Source of the DNA: Asterionellopsis glacialis
Lineage: Eukaryota > Bacillariophyta > Plagiogrammaphyceae > Rhaphoneidales > Asterionellopsidaceae
Direction of reading: 5' to 3'
Assembly: GCA_014885115.2 (NCBI GenBank)
Contig: WKLE02001130.1
Span: forward strand, 1-35,356
DNA length: 35,356 nt
The notes under the pieces were generated by a model that worked only from the letters and a program-made list of their open reading frames with translations, made no database searches and was not told the DNA's origin. The translations under genes and the position numbers were made by a program. This document shows, piece after piece, positions 20,835-30,768 of the stretch; position 1 is the first letter of the stretch, and each line of letters opens with the position of its first letter.

Positions 20835-20992
20835 GAGTCCTAAGTTGCAGACAATGTCTCTTTATACAAAAGAGATCATTAACCTACTATGTGCACCGTG
20901 TTACCCATCTGGCTTGACATGACTGTCACAAGGCCGATTATTTTATTAGCATTTGGTAGTTTAATAACAGTTTAGAGTTTATTATTAATAAA
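19193..20992 (+). mobile_element. 5'-truncated non-LTR retroelement fragment (RNase H and 3' end)
   Basis: A 1.8-kb insertion bounded on both sides by a perfect 118-bp direct repeat. It starts abruptly inside a reading frame and carries an RNase H domain followed by a Cys/His motif and a long C-terminal region. After the stop at 20834 a 158-bp 3' tail ends in an A/T-rich run (TTTATTATTAATAAA). No reverse transcriptase, endonuclease or LTR is present. A 5'-truncated LINE-type element inserted by target-primed reverse transcription fits all of this. It has about 35 CpG by eye, against almost none around it, so it arrived after, or has escaped, the depletion that shaped its surroundings. Confidence 0.75.
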
Positions 20993-21110
20993 TGCTACTT
21001 TTATTATTTGAAGATTGTCACTTTCACCAAAAATATTGGGTTTGCATTGTTTTTCTTTAGAATCAGTACTACTAAATATCATTTCTATTTTTCTTTGCAA
21101 TAAGAATTCA
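20993..21110 (+). repeat. 118-bp direct repeat, right copy
   Basis: Perfect copy of 19075-19192, directly after the A/T-rich 3' tail of the retroelement fragment. After it the CpG-poor host tract resumes. Confidence 0.85.
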
Positions 21111-24100
21111 TGCTGTTAACTTTTGATTTCCCAATACTTTGAAAACAATAGGGGCACACAGCAATGCCAAAAATGTCACCACCAGAACCCAGAAGTAAAC
21201 ATTCCTCTTCAGTCATAAATTGGAAAATGTCCCTACAATAATTTCATGAAAGGTAACTACTTAATTAGAGAGGATACAAAAATTAAATATAGCCATTTGT
21301 TGGTTCCTTTTTGTTTATCTGCTCCTTGTTGATAGACCAACAAGAGGACATCATCATGCTGAAGTAGAGAAGCAGCCATAAATAGAAAGACAGTTTCTTC
21401 TATTAACTACTATTGATGATGTGATAGTAAAAAACTGAAAGTATCCTTCATTCTCTTTGATAACTACCTCTTCTTGTATTTTTAGAGCCATCTCATCTCC
21501 ATCTACAATAGCAGTTTTCTCAAAAAATATTTGGTGTCACATACAAAATATTAAGATTCTTGGATTGACCATGCCCAATAGTACTACAAATTTGAAATTG
21601 TTGAATTTTAGAGTATGCTAAATTGACATATATGATTTTTAAACATACTTTCTTTTAAAGTAAAGCAGACTCAAGCATACAGCAGTGGAATGTGTTTTAA
21701 TTGCATAGTAATGCAACTTTAGTTTGTGTATAGTGCATTGATTAATTCAAAGTTGAGAATGCTGTATATGTGGAGAGTTTGAGCTTTATTCAATGATGCT
21801 AAATTTTAAAGGAGTATGCCATGAATATAAGCAACAAAGATAAACATATAAAGTTCATATGTTTGATCATAACACCATTGAAAATCAAGAAGTTATAAAA
21901 TGCAACAAATTCCTTGCTGCCAAGAAATACCACAGCAAATCACCATATAAATTGTTGTGCTACATTTGTTTACCAATTCTTGTATATATATCTTAAAATA
22001 CATATGTAGAGATTAATAGAGGACATATATTTTGAATTTTACAATACTTCCCAAACTTTGTGGCATTATATCTTTTCAGCTTCATTTTGTAAATTCTTCC
22101 ATCCCATTCATTCAACATATTTGAAGACAAAGAAGAAGTGCTAACAGTAGCACTGCATTCAACAATCTCTCCTAACAACTTTTGTTGGGGGGTCAAAATT
22201 AATTTAATCATTCTTTGAATGCTTGATAATGATGTTTGAAGTGTTCCTAGGAATTACACTTTTTGTTTGCCTCAAACTTACTTTTGACTGACACCCACAG
22301 CAGGGGATCATCTTGACTTCAAATCAAGATAAGGAGTTTTGCATATGATGTTGCCTGCAAATCTGGGAATAATTTCTGGGTTTTTGCTTCCCCATGTGTT
22401 TATATGATACTACTTGGGAGAATGATCTATTCTCTCACTGCAACACAACTAATCTACCATTCATATGCAAAGTTCTATCATAATTATTGTTTATCATTGT
22501 TATGTTCATTTCCTTTTTTGTTTCCCCAAATTCACCAGCCTTTTCTCCTTTAACATTACTATCATGATGCCTATCATAATTGCAACGGCTAAGACTGTCA
22601 TTTTCAAAATGATTTGGAAAAAGTGGTATACTTAGATTAGCAGCTAAACAAGGTCCAACCTTGTCTGACCTGTGGCATAGATCAAATTTCTATCATATTT
22701 TGTTTAAGAATTTTCTACAACATCTGCTGCAACAACATCAGTATTTCATCCTAGAGTCTAGAGTGTTTATGTAGCTTTATCTAAATCAAACCAAGGTTTG
22801 CCAATCACACAAATGGCCCTACCAAGCTCTGTTCATAAAAAGTACTATGATGCTGGTAGCCTGCCTTTTTAGTAACTTAACTGCCTAACAAACACAACCA
22901 CCATCACAGTTTAGGGAGCTAATGATCTGTCTCAAATTTAAACTAGATAGAACTGTCTCACCCTATTTCATCTTGTAATTGATCTGTGGTACACAAGACC
23001 TCTATTACATTTCTTTGTGCTGTCCAAGATAAAAAAAGAAAGTGTACCTCTGTTGATATATTCTTGTTAGTAGTATATGAAGATGACATCAGAAACTATA
23101 TACCATCAACTTGTAGATTCAATTCCCATTTTGATTCTCCAATTCCAATTCACAAGAAAGGGACTTATTGACGAGGCATGATCAACAATTGAGTATCAGA
23201 CAAAGTAGTACCCACCAACATATGGAAGACAGAGCTCAAGGAGAAAGCATTACTAAACAAGGACAAAAAACAAGGAACTAGCAATATTTCTTAAAAGAGA
23301 AACAAGCCCAGACCAGAAACTCATCAGGGAGAGGTGGGCAAGGTCAATAATGAAATAACTGTATTTAGTTGTTACCTACAACCTCTCATAGATTAAAAAA
23401 TTACTCAACAAGGTATAATAACTACCTGAATAAAAACCATCTTTTGTTCTTCAAACTGAAAGAACTGATGTTCTAAAAAAATGCTGCATTCTTTCTATAT
23501 TTATCATAATATCTTGTAGTGAGAAACTTCTCCTTCAAGAATATTACTTTTCTGCATTCCAACCCTCCCCAACAAATTGAAAAAGAGTAATGACAGAGGG
23601 GGGGAGAGTCCCTTGGTAGTGATATATTTCATTATTCTCACCAAGTCCAAACACTATTTATTCTAGAGTCACAATAAGCTTGAGCTATATTGGGCCATGA
23701 AAAGTGTAAAATTTCTTCTATCATGACAGGTCATGTCATACAAATGTGATCTACACAACAATCCTCAGAGAGTTTTTTGTTCTGTACTAGTCAAACCTAT
23801 TCACAAGAAACACTTGTATTCTACAGCACCTTTTTTCTTTGTTTCACATAGCTATAGAACAAGAAGCAGTCATCTCAATTTTATTGATTTCCTCTTGATA
23901 TCAAGATGACATCAACAATATGACATGGTTGTGTAAGAAGACAACCAAACCAATTGACAACAGTTTACAAATTTTACAGCCCACCAGACAGGTAAAGATT
24001 AACTTACCAGCTTCAGCTGTAGTTCTTTTCACACATACAAAAAACAAAGAGGAAGCCTCAGATAGCCTTACTCTATATTCTATAAGCTGGCAAAGCTCAA

Positions 24101-24591
24101 CTGAGGCAGGAATTGAGTGTTGTTGTTACTAATGTTTTATCTGCAGGAGCATACACAATATTGAAAGCAATATATTCTCCTTAGACAACAATTAGCAAAA
24201 TAGTAGCATCCTTGAAGAAGATACTACCTCCTAAGCCCTCTAAAGTACCTATGGTAATGCTATTCACTACTATCTCTTTCTTCTTGTTGAGTTGGCATAC
24301 TAAACAAAAACATCAGAAGCAATGCACCCTTTTTTGACAACAAGTTAAAGAGCTGCACCTTCAATAAAGCACCAATTGGATCCTGGATTACTCCTTTGGA
24401 ATATGTACCTAATATTGTTTATCATATCTAGAAGAATCACAATGTTCTTCTTGTTGGGTGTGTTCAGCAGCATAAGGAATGATTCAAATATTCCTATTGT
24501 ATGCCTCCTTTGTTATTATCTTGATTCTATTCTACTTGGTGTGCTCTTAAGCAAGCCTTAGATAAGCTCACCAAATATATTCATGATAGTG

Positions 24592-24610
24592 ATAGGTGTT
24601 CAACACCTAT
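24592..24610. repeat. 19-bp near-perfect palindrome
   Basis: ATAGGTGTT and AACACCTAT are exact inverted arms around a single C, inside the CpG-depleted tract. No adjacent gene is seen. It may be a relic of a transposon end or chance. Confidence 0.4.
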
Positions 24611-25443
24611 TATACCTAAAGGACATTAGCAGCTGGTTATATAGGGTCACTATAGTTGGGGTCCAAATGAGAAACCAGGAAGGGACAATATTTAACAATC
24701 AACCAGAATCAACAGATGGAACAGAAAATAATTCCCAATGAAGGATTGGTATTTGATCTATACATGTGAAAACCCTTGAGATATTAGCTAGTGTTCTGCA
24801 TTTCTAATTCATGCTTGGAATTATATTCTATCCTAGATGAAGACAAGGATACTCTAAGGTGTGTCCTCTAGCCAGAGTAGGGCAAAGGAGGAGTAGAAAT
24901 GAATTATCTTTGTTGGTCAGAGTTTTTTGTGGAGCTGGCAGTGATGTTTATTGGAGTTGTTTATGTAGAAGTCTGTGTTGCAGTCAATATTGTTTGATTT
25001 AGAGTATTCCCATATTGCCCAAATAAAATCATGGGTTTGTCAGTTCCACCAACATTTATTGTCTCAATACATACAACAAGAACAGTCAGTATCATCACTA
25101 ATATAATTGTTTGCACAAAAAAATTCACCCTACAATAGCCAAACCTTCAAGTTATGCAAATACTTTTCAAAGAATTTCTAAATTCTTTAAAAAAAAAAGT
25201 CTCTAGATTATGAGAAGCAAAAAATGATGTTTGGTTTTGTAGAACAAAACTGGCAACTGGAGAAATACTGGAAAAGAAAATACTGCTCAAATTTTTGTTT
25301 GATTGGCAGTGTAATCACTTTTGTTGTATTTGATTTACTTTTAGACACCACACAGTCGTCAGCTTGGCATTGGCCTTTCTATGGCAAGTCTAGGTATAGT
25401 ACTATGAACAGAAAAGATGTACAAAATGCTCTAGTATAACAAA

Positions 25444-25477
25444 AATATTCCTCAAGAATGGTCATGTGAGGAATATT
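25444..25477. repeat. Inverted repeat with 11-bp arms
   Basis: AATATTCCTCA and TGAGGAATATT flank a 12-base loop, followed by an A-rich run. It lies near the right edge of the CpG-depleted tract. It has the form of a hairpin terminator or foldback remnant, but no gene is attached to it. Confidence 0.4.
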
Positions 25478-26814
25478 AAAAAAATATATACAATTTTCTT
25501 TGGAATCTTGAGAGATACCTACAACTGTGAACCAAGTGTTAGAAGTACGGAAACCTTTCTCAACTTAAAATAACTACCCAGGCATAATTGTTCTGACACA
25601 AAACAAGGCTAACAAGTTTATTCAAATGATTTGTCAAATTCCAGAAGAGAGAATGCCCCAACAAAGCTCTGGCTTGGTTGGAGACAATGCTGTTATTTTG
25701 CATTATGATATTTACTGTGGTTTGAATGCTTGTCACAGCTGGTTTTCCCTTTTCTGATCCAGTATTGTAAGTGGACATTGTTTTCGCCAGGTTTGCGCCT
25801 GTGACTCCTTATGAAAAATGGGATTTAAGATGCATCTGGAATTATAAGAAGACTATAATTGTGAACAGTATCTTCTTGAAGATGACTTTCTGGATGCATA
25901 CTTAGTGCTTTTCACTTGCAATTTTAAACCGAAACCAATCATCGTTAAGAAATCCTTAAATAAACCATAGAATTACTTGAAGGGGCGGTGGATTGGTTTG
26001 GTCAGGGCAATAGCCTATCTTTTAAAACATATACATTTACGATTCTGAAACAGTTGGATGTATGTAATCCGGTATTGGGTATATCAGGAACAAGGTATTT
26101 TATTATTGCAATTAAGCATATTTTTATATCGAGCATGTTCAAGTTCAATGTCGCAAATCATGCATGAGCTTGAAGTTTCTTTTCTTCAAATATTCGTTTA
26201 AAAAGCCTTTTTGTAACTAACGTTCATAAATCTTCAATCAATTCCATTACTGTACAGACCATGGATTAATGATACGCGTGATTAAAATACAATATCAAAA
26301 CCAAATGTACTAAGGACAAAAAAGAATTTCTGGGAAACGTTTCTTTCTGTCTCAAAATGTTCTGGGAAACAACTTCATGATTCATGAGACAGCTTGAACC
26401 TGCTTTCCTGAAGATCCTAATAGATCTCCTACGGGGAAACCTACCTCCTTTTCCGTGCGAGGTACTGTACATGATATGAGTACTGGGTAGTGGGCATCAG
26501 AAACTCCACCAGGTAGATGAATACAATTCATCATAATATTATTTATGTAAGATTGTTGTTGTAAATTTTGCCACTGTAGACAATACTATATTATTTAGGA
26601 TCTAGAACTAGCTATTGTAGTACACTTGATTTGCTTTTAGAGAGACAAAGATGCATGTAGTAAAACACGAATAGATGGCATAGATACTGCAATATACTCC
26701 AAGTTTAATCCTTTCACATAGTCGTAGATACAATACATACCTGTTTTATTCTACTGACTTTTCAAGGTACTGCAGCAAGTACAGTAACTGTTCCTGGTAC
26801 CATGTAGTCCTGTG

Positions 26815-26824
26815 ATCACGTGAT
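26815..26824. promoter_or_regulatory. ATCACGTGAT G-box palindrome
   Basis: A perfect 10-bp palindrome around CACGTG, overlapping a second palindrome, GTGATCAC, at 26812-26819. It lies 416 bp before the histidine kinase ATG, a plausible place for a bZIP or bHLH site. Confidence 0.4.
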
Positions 26825-26936
26825 ACATACAGTTGTCTCTGGCTAAATTCTCTGCATTATCATTACGGTATGGTATTATTGATACTCGTACCAGGTAAAC
26901 CTACTGTCTGAAATGAGTTCCGCGGCTGTGCGGACG

Positions 26937-27065
26937 GATTCTAGGACCTACAGGTACGGTACCTGTACATGTACCTGGTACAAGCTCCGTTTGTTCAATT
27001 GTTACCAGTACAAGGGCTACCAGGTACCGGTACCTTGTACCCCAGGTACCAGGTATCCTAGAATC
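26937..27065. repeat. 129-bp imperfect inverted repeat (foldback/MITE-like)
   Basis: The ends are exact inverted 10-mers, GATTCTAGGA and TCCTAGAATC. Inside them both arms continue as CAGGTAC/GGTACC words, so most of the unit can fold on itself. It ends 174 bp before the kinase ATG. No clear target-site duplication is seen at its edges. Confidence 0.5.
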
Positions 27066-27239
27066 ATACGGTACTGCTCTATCGAGAACAGCATCAGACA
27101 GGAAAGTTTAGTTGGTGTGCCATACAGGTATAGCACGAGATTGAAGATAGCCGCAGACTCAGTCTGCTATTAACTTGCAGAATACAATTTTTCTGACAGC
27201 AGACAACAAGTGTATGGACCAACCCAGTTTCCATTCGCA

Positions 27240-30200
27240 ATGGCAGATAATTCCCCCAACGGCAAGGTGGAAGAAAATCTTCGGCCGCGTTCTGTCAATG
27301 ACTTTGACACGAAAGGTGGATTAAAGAAAGCCCTGAAAGATGGGCATCATCGTAAAGCCTTCTCCGACCGAGGACAGGTGAGCTTGCCTGTAGATCTTTC
27401 CGCGCTTCCCTACGCCCACTTTCAGACAGAGGACGACGAATCCTCCGTGGATACATCTATTTCTGGATCGACTATGGATGTTCATGATGGTGCTGATACA
27501 CTTGATTGGGTGATTGCGAATCCGAACCCGCAGATTAGCAATCCTCAGTCACTAGAAGATGAGCTGAAGCGATTGCAAGTTTTGAGGAGTTACCTCATTT
27601 TAGATTCCGAGCGCGAGGCATCGTTCGAGCGCATCACGGCTCTTGCAAGCCGCATTTTTGACGTACCAATATGTCTCGTTTCACTTGTCGATTTGGGTCG
27701 TCAATGGTTCATGTCCAATCGCGGTTTGGGAGCTGTCCGTGAAACACCCCGAAAGCACGCTTTCTGTGCTCATGCTATTATTAGTCGAGAAGACTTCCTA
27801 ATTGTTCCCGACGCCACCAAAGATGTTCGGTTCAAAGATAATCCTCTTGTCACAGGACCTCCCGATATTCGATTTTATGCCGGAGCTCCCCTCATATCAC
27901 CTGAAGGCTTTCGGCTTGGCACTCTCTGCCTGATAGACTCCAAGGTCCGGCCGAATGGACTTAACCTCGAAGAAAAACAATCTCTTCGAGAACTCGCTGC
28001 TCTAGTCATAGAACGCATGGTCGAACGACGAAAGGAAAAAATGAATCGCTACCAAGACAAGTCTTCAATGATGGCCTGTACAGCTCACGACTTGTTGACA
28101 TCTCTGAATGGTGTCCAACTTTCATTAAGTCTACTTCTTGAAGATGAAGACCTGAAAAGGCAACTTTCAGAATCACAAAGAGAATTAATTACAACTGCTG
28201 GAAGTTGCTCTGAAATGATGAAAGATATTTGTTACCAAGCTATTGACACCTTTCGAGGAAGTGTATCCACCAAAAAGAAAGGAAAGAAAAGATCCGCCTC
28301 AGCTACTGATGCGAATACACCTCAGACGGCGGGAAATCAAGCTGCTTCAGAAAGTGGTCAACCCTCCCAAGCAGACAAAGATCGCCCCGATAATAATGGG
28401 AGCACCAAGGAAAAAGTCGTGAAAGTCAACAAGTCAGGTAATCGGGTTATTTCCATTTCAAATATTGTTAAGAACTTACAAATGGTCATGGAATACTATC
28501 CAAAATCTGTACCTCTCTATGTTTCTATAGATCCAGATGTTCCAACTACTTTTATTAGTGACGATCTCAAGATTTTTCGGTCAGCTGTAAATTATCTGAC
28601 AAACGCTTGTCGAAAGACACAGACAGGTTCAATTCATTTAAAGATATTTGTGAAAGACTTCGAGGGAGAAGAGAGCAAGCGCATGTTAGTATTTGAGTGT
28701 GAGGATACAGGACCTGGTGTTGATGTGGCCCATTACGATCGCTTGTTTCGGCCATTCTACGAAAATAACGAGGATACTACCAATTCACTTAATGATGTTG
28801 TGAGTTGCATTAAAGTTGACAAGAAAAGTGGTGAACTCCAAAGCAACGGGGTGTGCCAAACTTTCATTCAAAATTCTGGCTTGGGATTGTACAGTGTGGC
28901 AAATAATGTGACCAGCATGGGTGGAGACTATGGATTCCGTCCACGGGGCCAAAATGAGGATGGGTCATTCGTAATTTCGGATAAAAAGATGAATGGATCA
29001 ATTTTTTGGTTCTCGTTTCCCTTGGTGGTACCTGACGAGAGTGAACAAGACCTTTCGGATACAGAAATGGAAAGCTTACACCCCCCCAGTGTAAGGAGTG
29101 AAGTTCGAGCTGAACCAAGGGAGTCACCAAACAGGACGGCCATGGATGTAGAAGCCAAGACCAGCAAAAGTGAAAACGGTGTCTCGAATTCGAAGAGTGT
29201 TCGCTTGGTAGCTCAAGCACATATTGTCTCACGAAACCAACCTAATTCTTCTCAGCAAGTCCAAGCCAAAAAGTCAGAAGGAAAAATAGATTCTATAGAA
29301 ACAAGTGAAGGTGCCAAAGCACGACCTCAAAGGGCCCTTGTTATTGACGATTCTCTCGTCATTCGCAAATCAGTGAGTCGTGCCCTCAAGGTGCTTGGAT
29401 TTGAGGTGTCACAAGCTGTCAATGGCATGGAGGGACTAAAAATGCTGCAAGAAACTGTATTTGATGTTGTACTTTGTGACTTCTTGATGCCCATCATGGA
29501 TGGATTGGATTGTGTTCAGCAATATAGGCAGTGGGAAGAAGCACATAGACCTTGGTTTCAACAATATATCATCGGTATATCAGCACACGCGAGTGGCAAT
29601 GATGTAGGCCGGGCGTTGGAAGCAGGGATGAATTCCTTTCAATCGAAACCAATCACTTTTAAAACGTTAAAAGAGGTGGTAGCAGGAGAGGATTTGAAGA
29701 TGGTTAGGGAGCAACTAGATGATGTACAAAAGAAAGCTGCTGCTGCATCTATCCATATCGAACCATCAAAAAGTGACGAACTATCAAAAGACGACGACAG
29801 TACTTCAACTCATTCAGATAAGAGACAACGACTCCGTCGAAATCTTGGAAATGATTCAAATCAAAACATGGAGTGTTCATCGGATGAGATCATTCATCGT
29901 AATCATGATGGGTTAGTATGTCTTATTGCTGAAGATTCAACGACTGTATGTAAGGTAATGGCAGCAGCCATCAAGCGACAGGGTTGGAAGACTAGTACAG
30001 TTGATAATGGGGAAGATGGGTTACGTCTATTAAAAATGAGAAAATGGGATGCTGTGTTTTTGGATGATGAAATGCCCAGGTTGACAGGTACAAGATGCAT
30101 TGAACGGTTTCGTGAATGGGAAAAGTCCAACCGTGTTACGAGACAAAACAATGTATATTTAGTAAGCGGAAATTATATTCCTAGTCCAACAGCAGGAACA

Positions 30201-30323
30201 TCAGCAGTGTATCCTACTGGCTTTGATGGTGCTATTGGAAAACCTGTTTTGATGAAGGACATCAAGCAATTACTTGCTACTGCAGCGCAAAGAGCAGAAA
30301 CACACGAGATAGTTCTAAGGTAG
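27240..30323 (+). CDS. Hybrid sensor histidine kinase: GAF, HisKA, HATPase, two receiver domains
   Basis: A soluble 1027-residue phosphorelay protein. The ATG at 27240 is used; the frame extends ten codons upstream but begins with GTG. Domains are an N-terminal linker with an acidic, Ser-rich patch (1-100), GAF (about 115-265; HAFCAHAII, RFYAGAPLIS, LGTLCLID), HisKA with His283 in TAHDLLTSL, then a Ser/Lys-rich insert (about 345-400), and HATPase with N-box NYLTNA (about 451-456), G1 DTGPGV (Asp489) and G2 SGLGL (about 546-550). Receiver 1 has Asp703/704, phospho-acceptor Asp747, Ser781 and Lys803. Receiver 2 has Glu898/Asp899, Asp942, Ser976 and Lys1001. All residues expected for phosphotransfer are present. 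No membrane segment is seen, so the input is probably an intracellular ligand or redox signal sensed by GAF. No HPt domain is fused, so a separate phosphotransfer protein is presumed. Confidence 0.93.
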   Translation: MADNSPNGKVEENLRPRSVNDFDTKGGLKKALKDGHHRKAFSDRGQVSLPVDLSALPYAHFQTEDDESSVDTSISGSTMDVHDGADTLDWVIANPNPQISNPQSLEDELKRLQVLRSYLILDSEREASFERITALASRIFDVPICLVSLVDLGRQWFMSNRGLGAVRETPRKHAFCAHAIISREDFLIVPDATKDVRFKDNPLVTGPPDIRFYAGAPLISPEGFRLGTLCLIDSKVRPNGLNLEEKQSLRELAALVIERMVERRKEKMNRYQDKSSMMACTAHDLLTSLNGVQLSLSLLLEDEDLKRQLSESQRELITTAGSCSEMMKDICYQAIDTFRGSVSTKKKGKKRSASATDANTPQTAGNQAASESGQPSQADKDRPDNNGSTKEKVVKVNKSGNRVISISNIVKNLQMVMEYYPKSVPLYVSIDPDVPTTFISDDLKIFRSAVNYLTNACRKTQTGSIHLKIFVKDFEGEESKRMLVFECEDTGPGVDVAHYDRLFRPFYENNEDTTNSLNDVVSCIKVDKKSGELQSNGVCQTFIQNSGLGLYSVANNVTSMGGDYGFRPRGQNEDGSFVISDKKMNGSIFWFSFPLVVPDESEQDLSDTEMESLHPPSVRSEVRAEPRESPNRTAMDVEAKTSKSENGVSNSKSVRLVAQAHIVSRNQPNSSQQVQAKKSEGKIDSIETSEGAKARPQRALVIDDSLVIRKSVSRALKVLGFEVSQAVNGMEGLKMLQETVFDVVLCDFLMPIMDGLDCVQQYRQWEEAHRPWFQQYIIGISAHASGNDVGRALEAGMNSFQSKPITFKTLKEVVAGEDLKMVREQLDDVQKKAAAASIHIEPSKSDELSKDDDSTSTHSDKRQRLRRNLGNDSNQNMECSSDEIIHRNHDGLVCLIAEDSTTVCKVMAAAIKRQGWKTSTVDNGEDGLRLLKMRKWDAVFLDDEMPRLTGTRCIERFREWEKSNRVTRQNNVYLVSGNYIPSPTAGTSAVYPTGFDGAIGKPVLMKDIKQLLATAAQRAETHEIVLR

Positions 30324-30768
30324 TCTATCGCTAAGTATTGGAACTTAAGATGGATATTATGTGTGTTTTTAAGATTTTGATTACTCGTGAAGCGCGTACT
30401 TTTCAAAAGACATTCTTTAGAATTAGCATTACTGTATCGTTCGCGCATTCCTTTAATACCAGGGATCTATGGCTTGGTCGGTCCATCTTTGTTTCAGCTG
30501 CCACCAACTTGTGGCTCTATGTAGGTCTATCTGTAGAGCGATGCCAGGAAATTATCAGAAGTGATTGCAGAACGATTAGTATGAGGAAGCGCTATAATTT
30601 ATTTTAAAAGTGTATGCAATATCTATTTCCTTGTTGATCCCACTATCTCATTTTACCACCCCACTACTAATTTCAGTGCCTCACCAATCCTTGTCATATT
30701 CAATTTCGGCTTTTTTTGCTCCTCCACTTCACAACCTCTTTTCCTCGGTTTTCAAGACTCCCAAGAGT
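30324..30768. other. Intergenic region between convergent genes
   Basis: 445 bp between the stops of the histidine kinase and the carboxypeptidase. It must contain both 3' UTRs. A few short frames are present with no domain support, and I see nothing else. Confidence 0.5.

Larger units (their letters stand above)
16981..25353. other. CpG-depleted, gene-free AT-rich tract
   Basis: About 8.4 kb without a supportable host gene. Counting by eye, CpG occurs about five times in 16981-19192 (excluding the gap), none in 18489-19192 and twice in 20993-25320, where roughly a hundred would be expected from base composition. TG and CA words are abundant. Open frames are short and lack recognisable domains. 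The retroelement fragment at 19193-20992 interrupts the tract and has ordinary CpG. The simplest reading is old, long-methylated, decayed repeat DNA. The identity of the original sequence cannot be read from the bases. Confidence 0.7.
25354..27239. other. Intergenic region and promoter side of the histidine kinase gene
   Basis: CpG returns to ordinary levels from about 25740 (TTCGCC, TTGCGC). No supportable ORF is present; a 72-codon minus frame at 25560-25778 and a 68-codon one at 26266-26472 show no domain. The last 500 bp carry a G-box palindrome, GGTACC-rich words and a 129-bp inverted repeat before the kinase start. An ATG at 27214 opens a 36-codon frame overlapping the main start. Confidence 0.5.

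Noticed and set aside
19075..21110. A small LTR-type element, since the 118-bp repeats begin TG and end CA
   Set aside because: No short target duplication flanks the outer ends, no primer-binding site or polypurine tract is seen, the interior is a LINE-type 3' end with an A/T tail, and the repeats share the CpG-free composition of the host tract.
16981..25353. A centromere
   Set aside because: Low GC alone would fit, but no tandem satellite is seen and CpG depletion with an inserted retroelement is explained by silenced repeat DNA; chromatin data would be needed.
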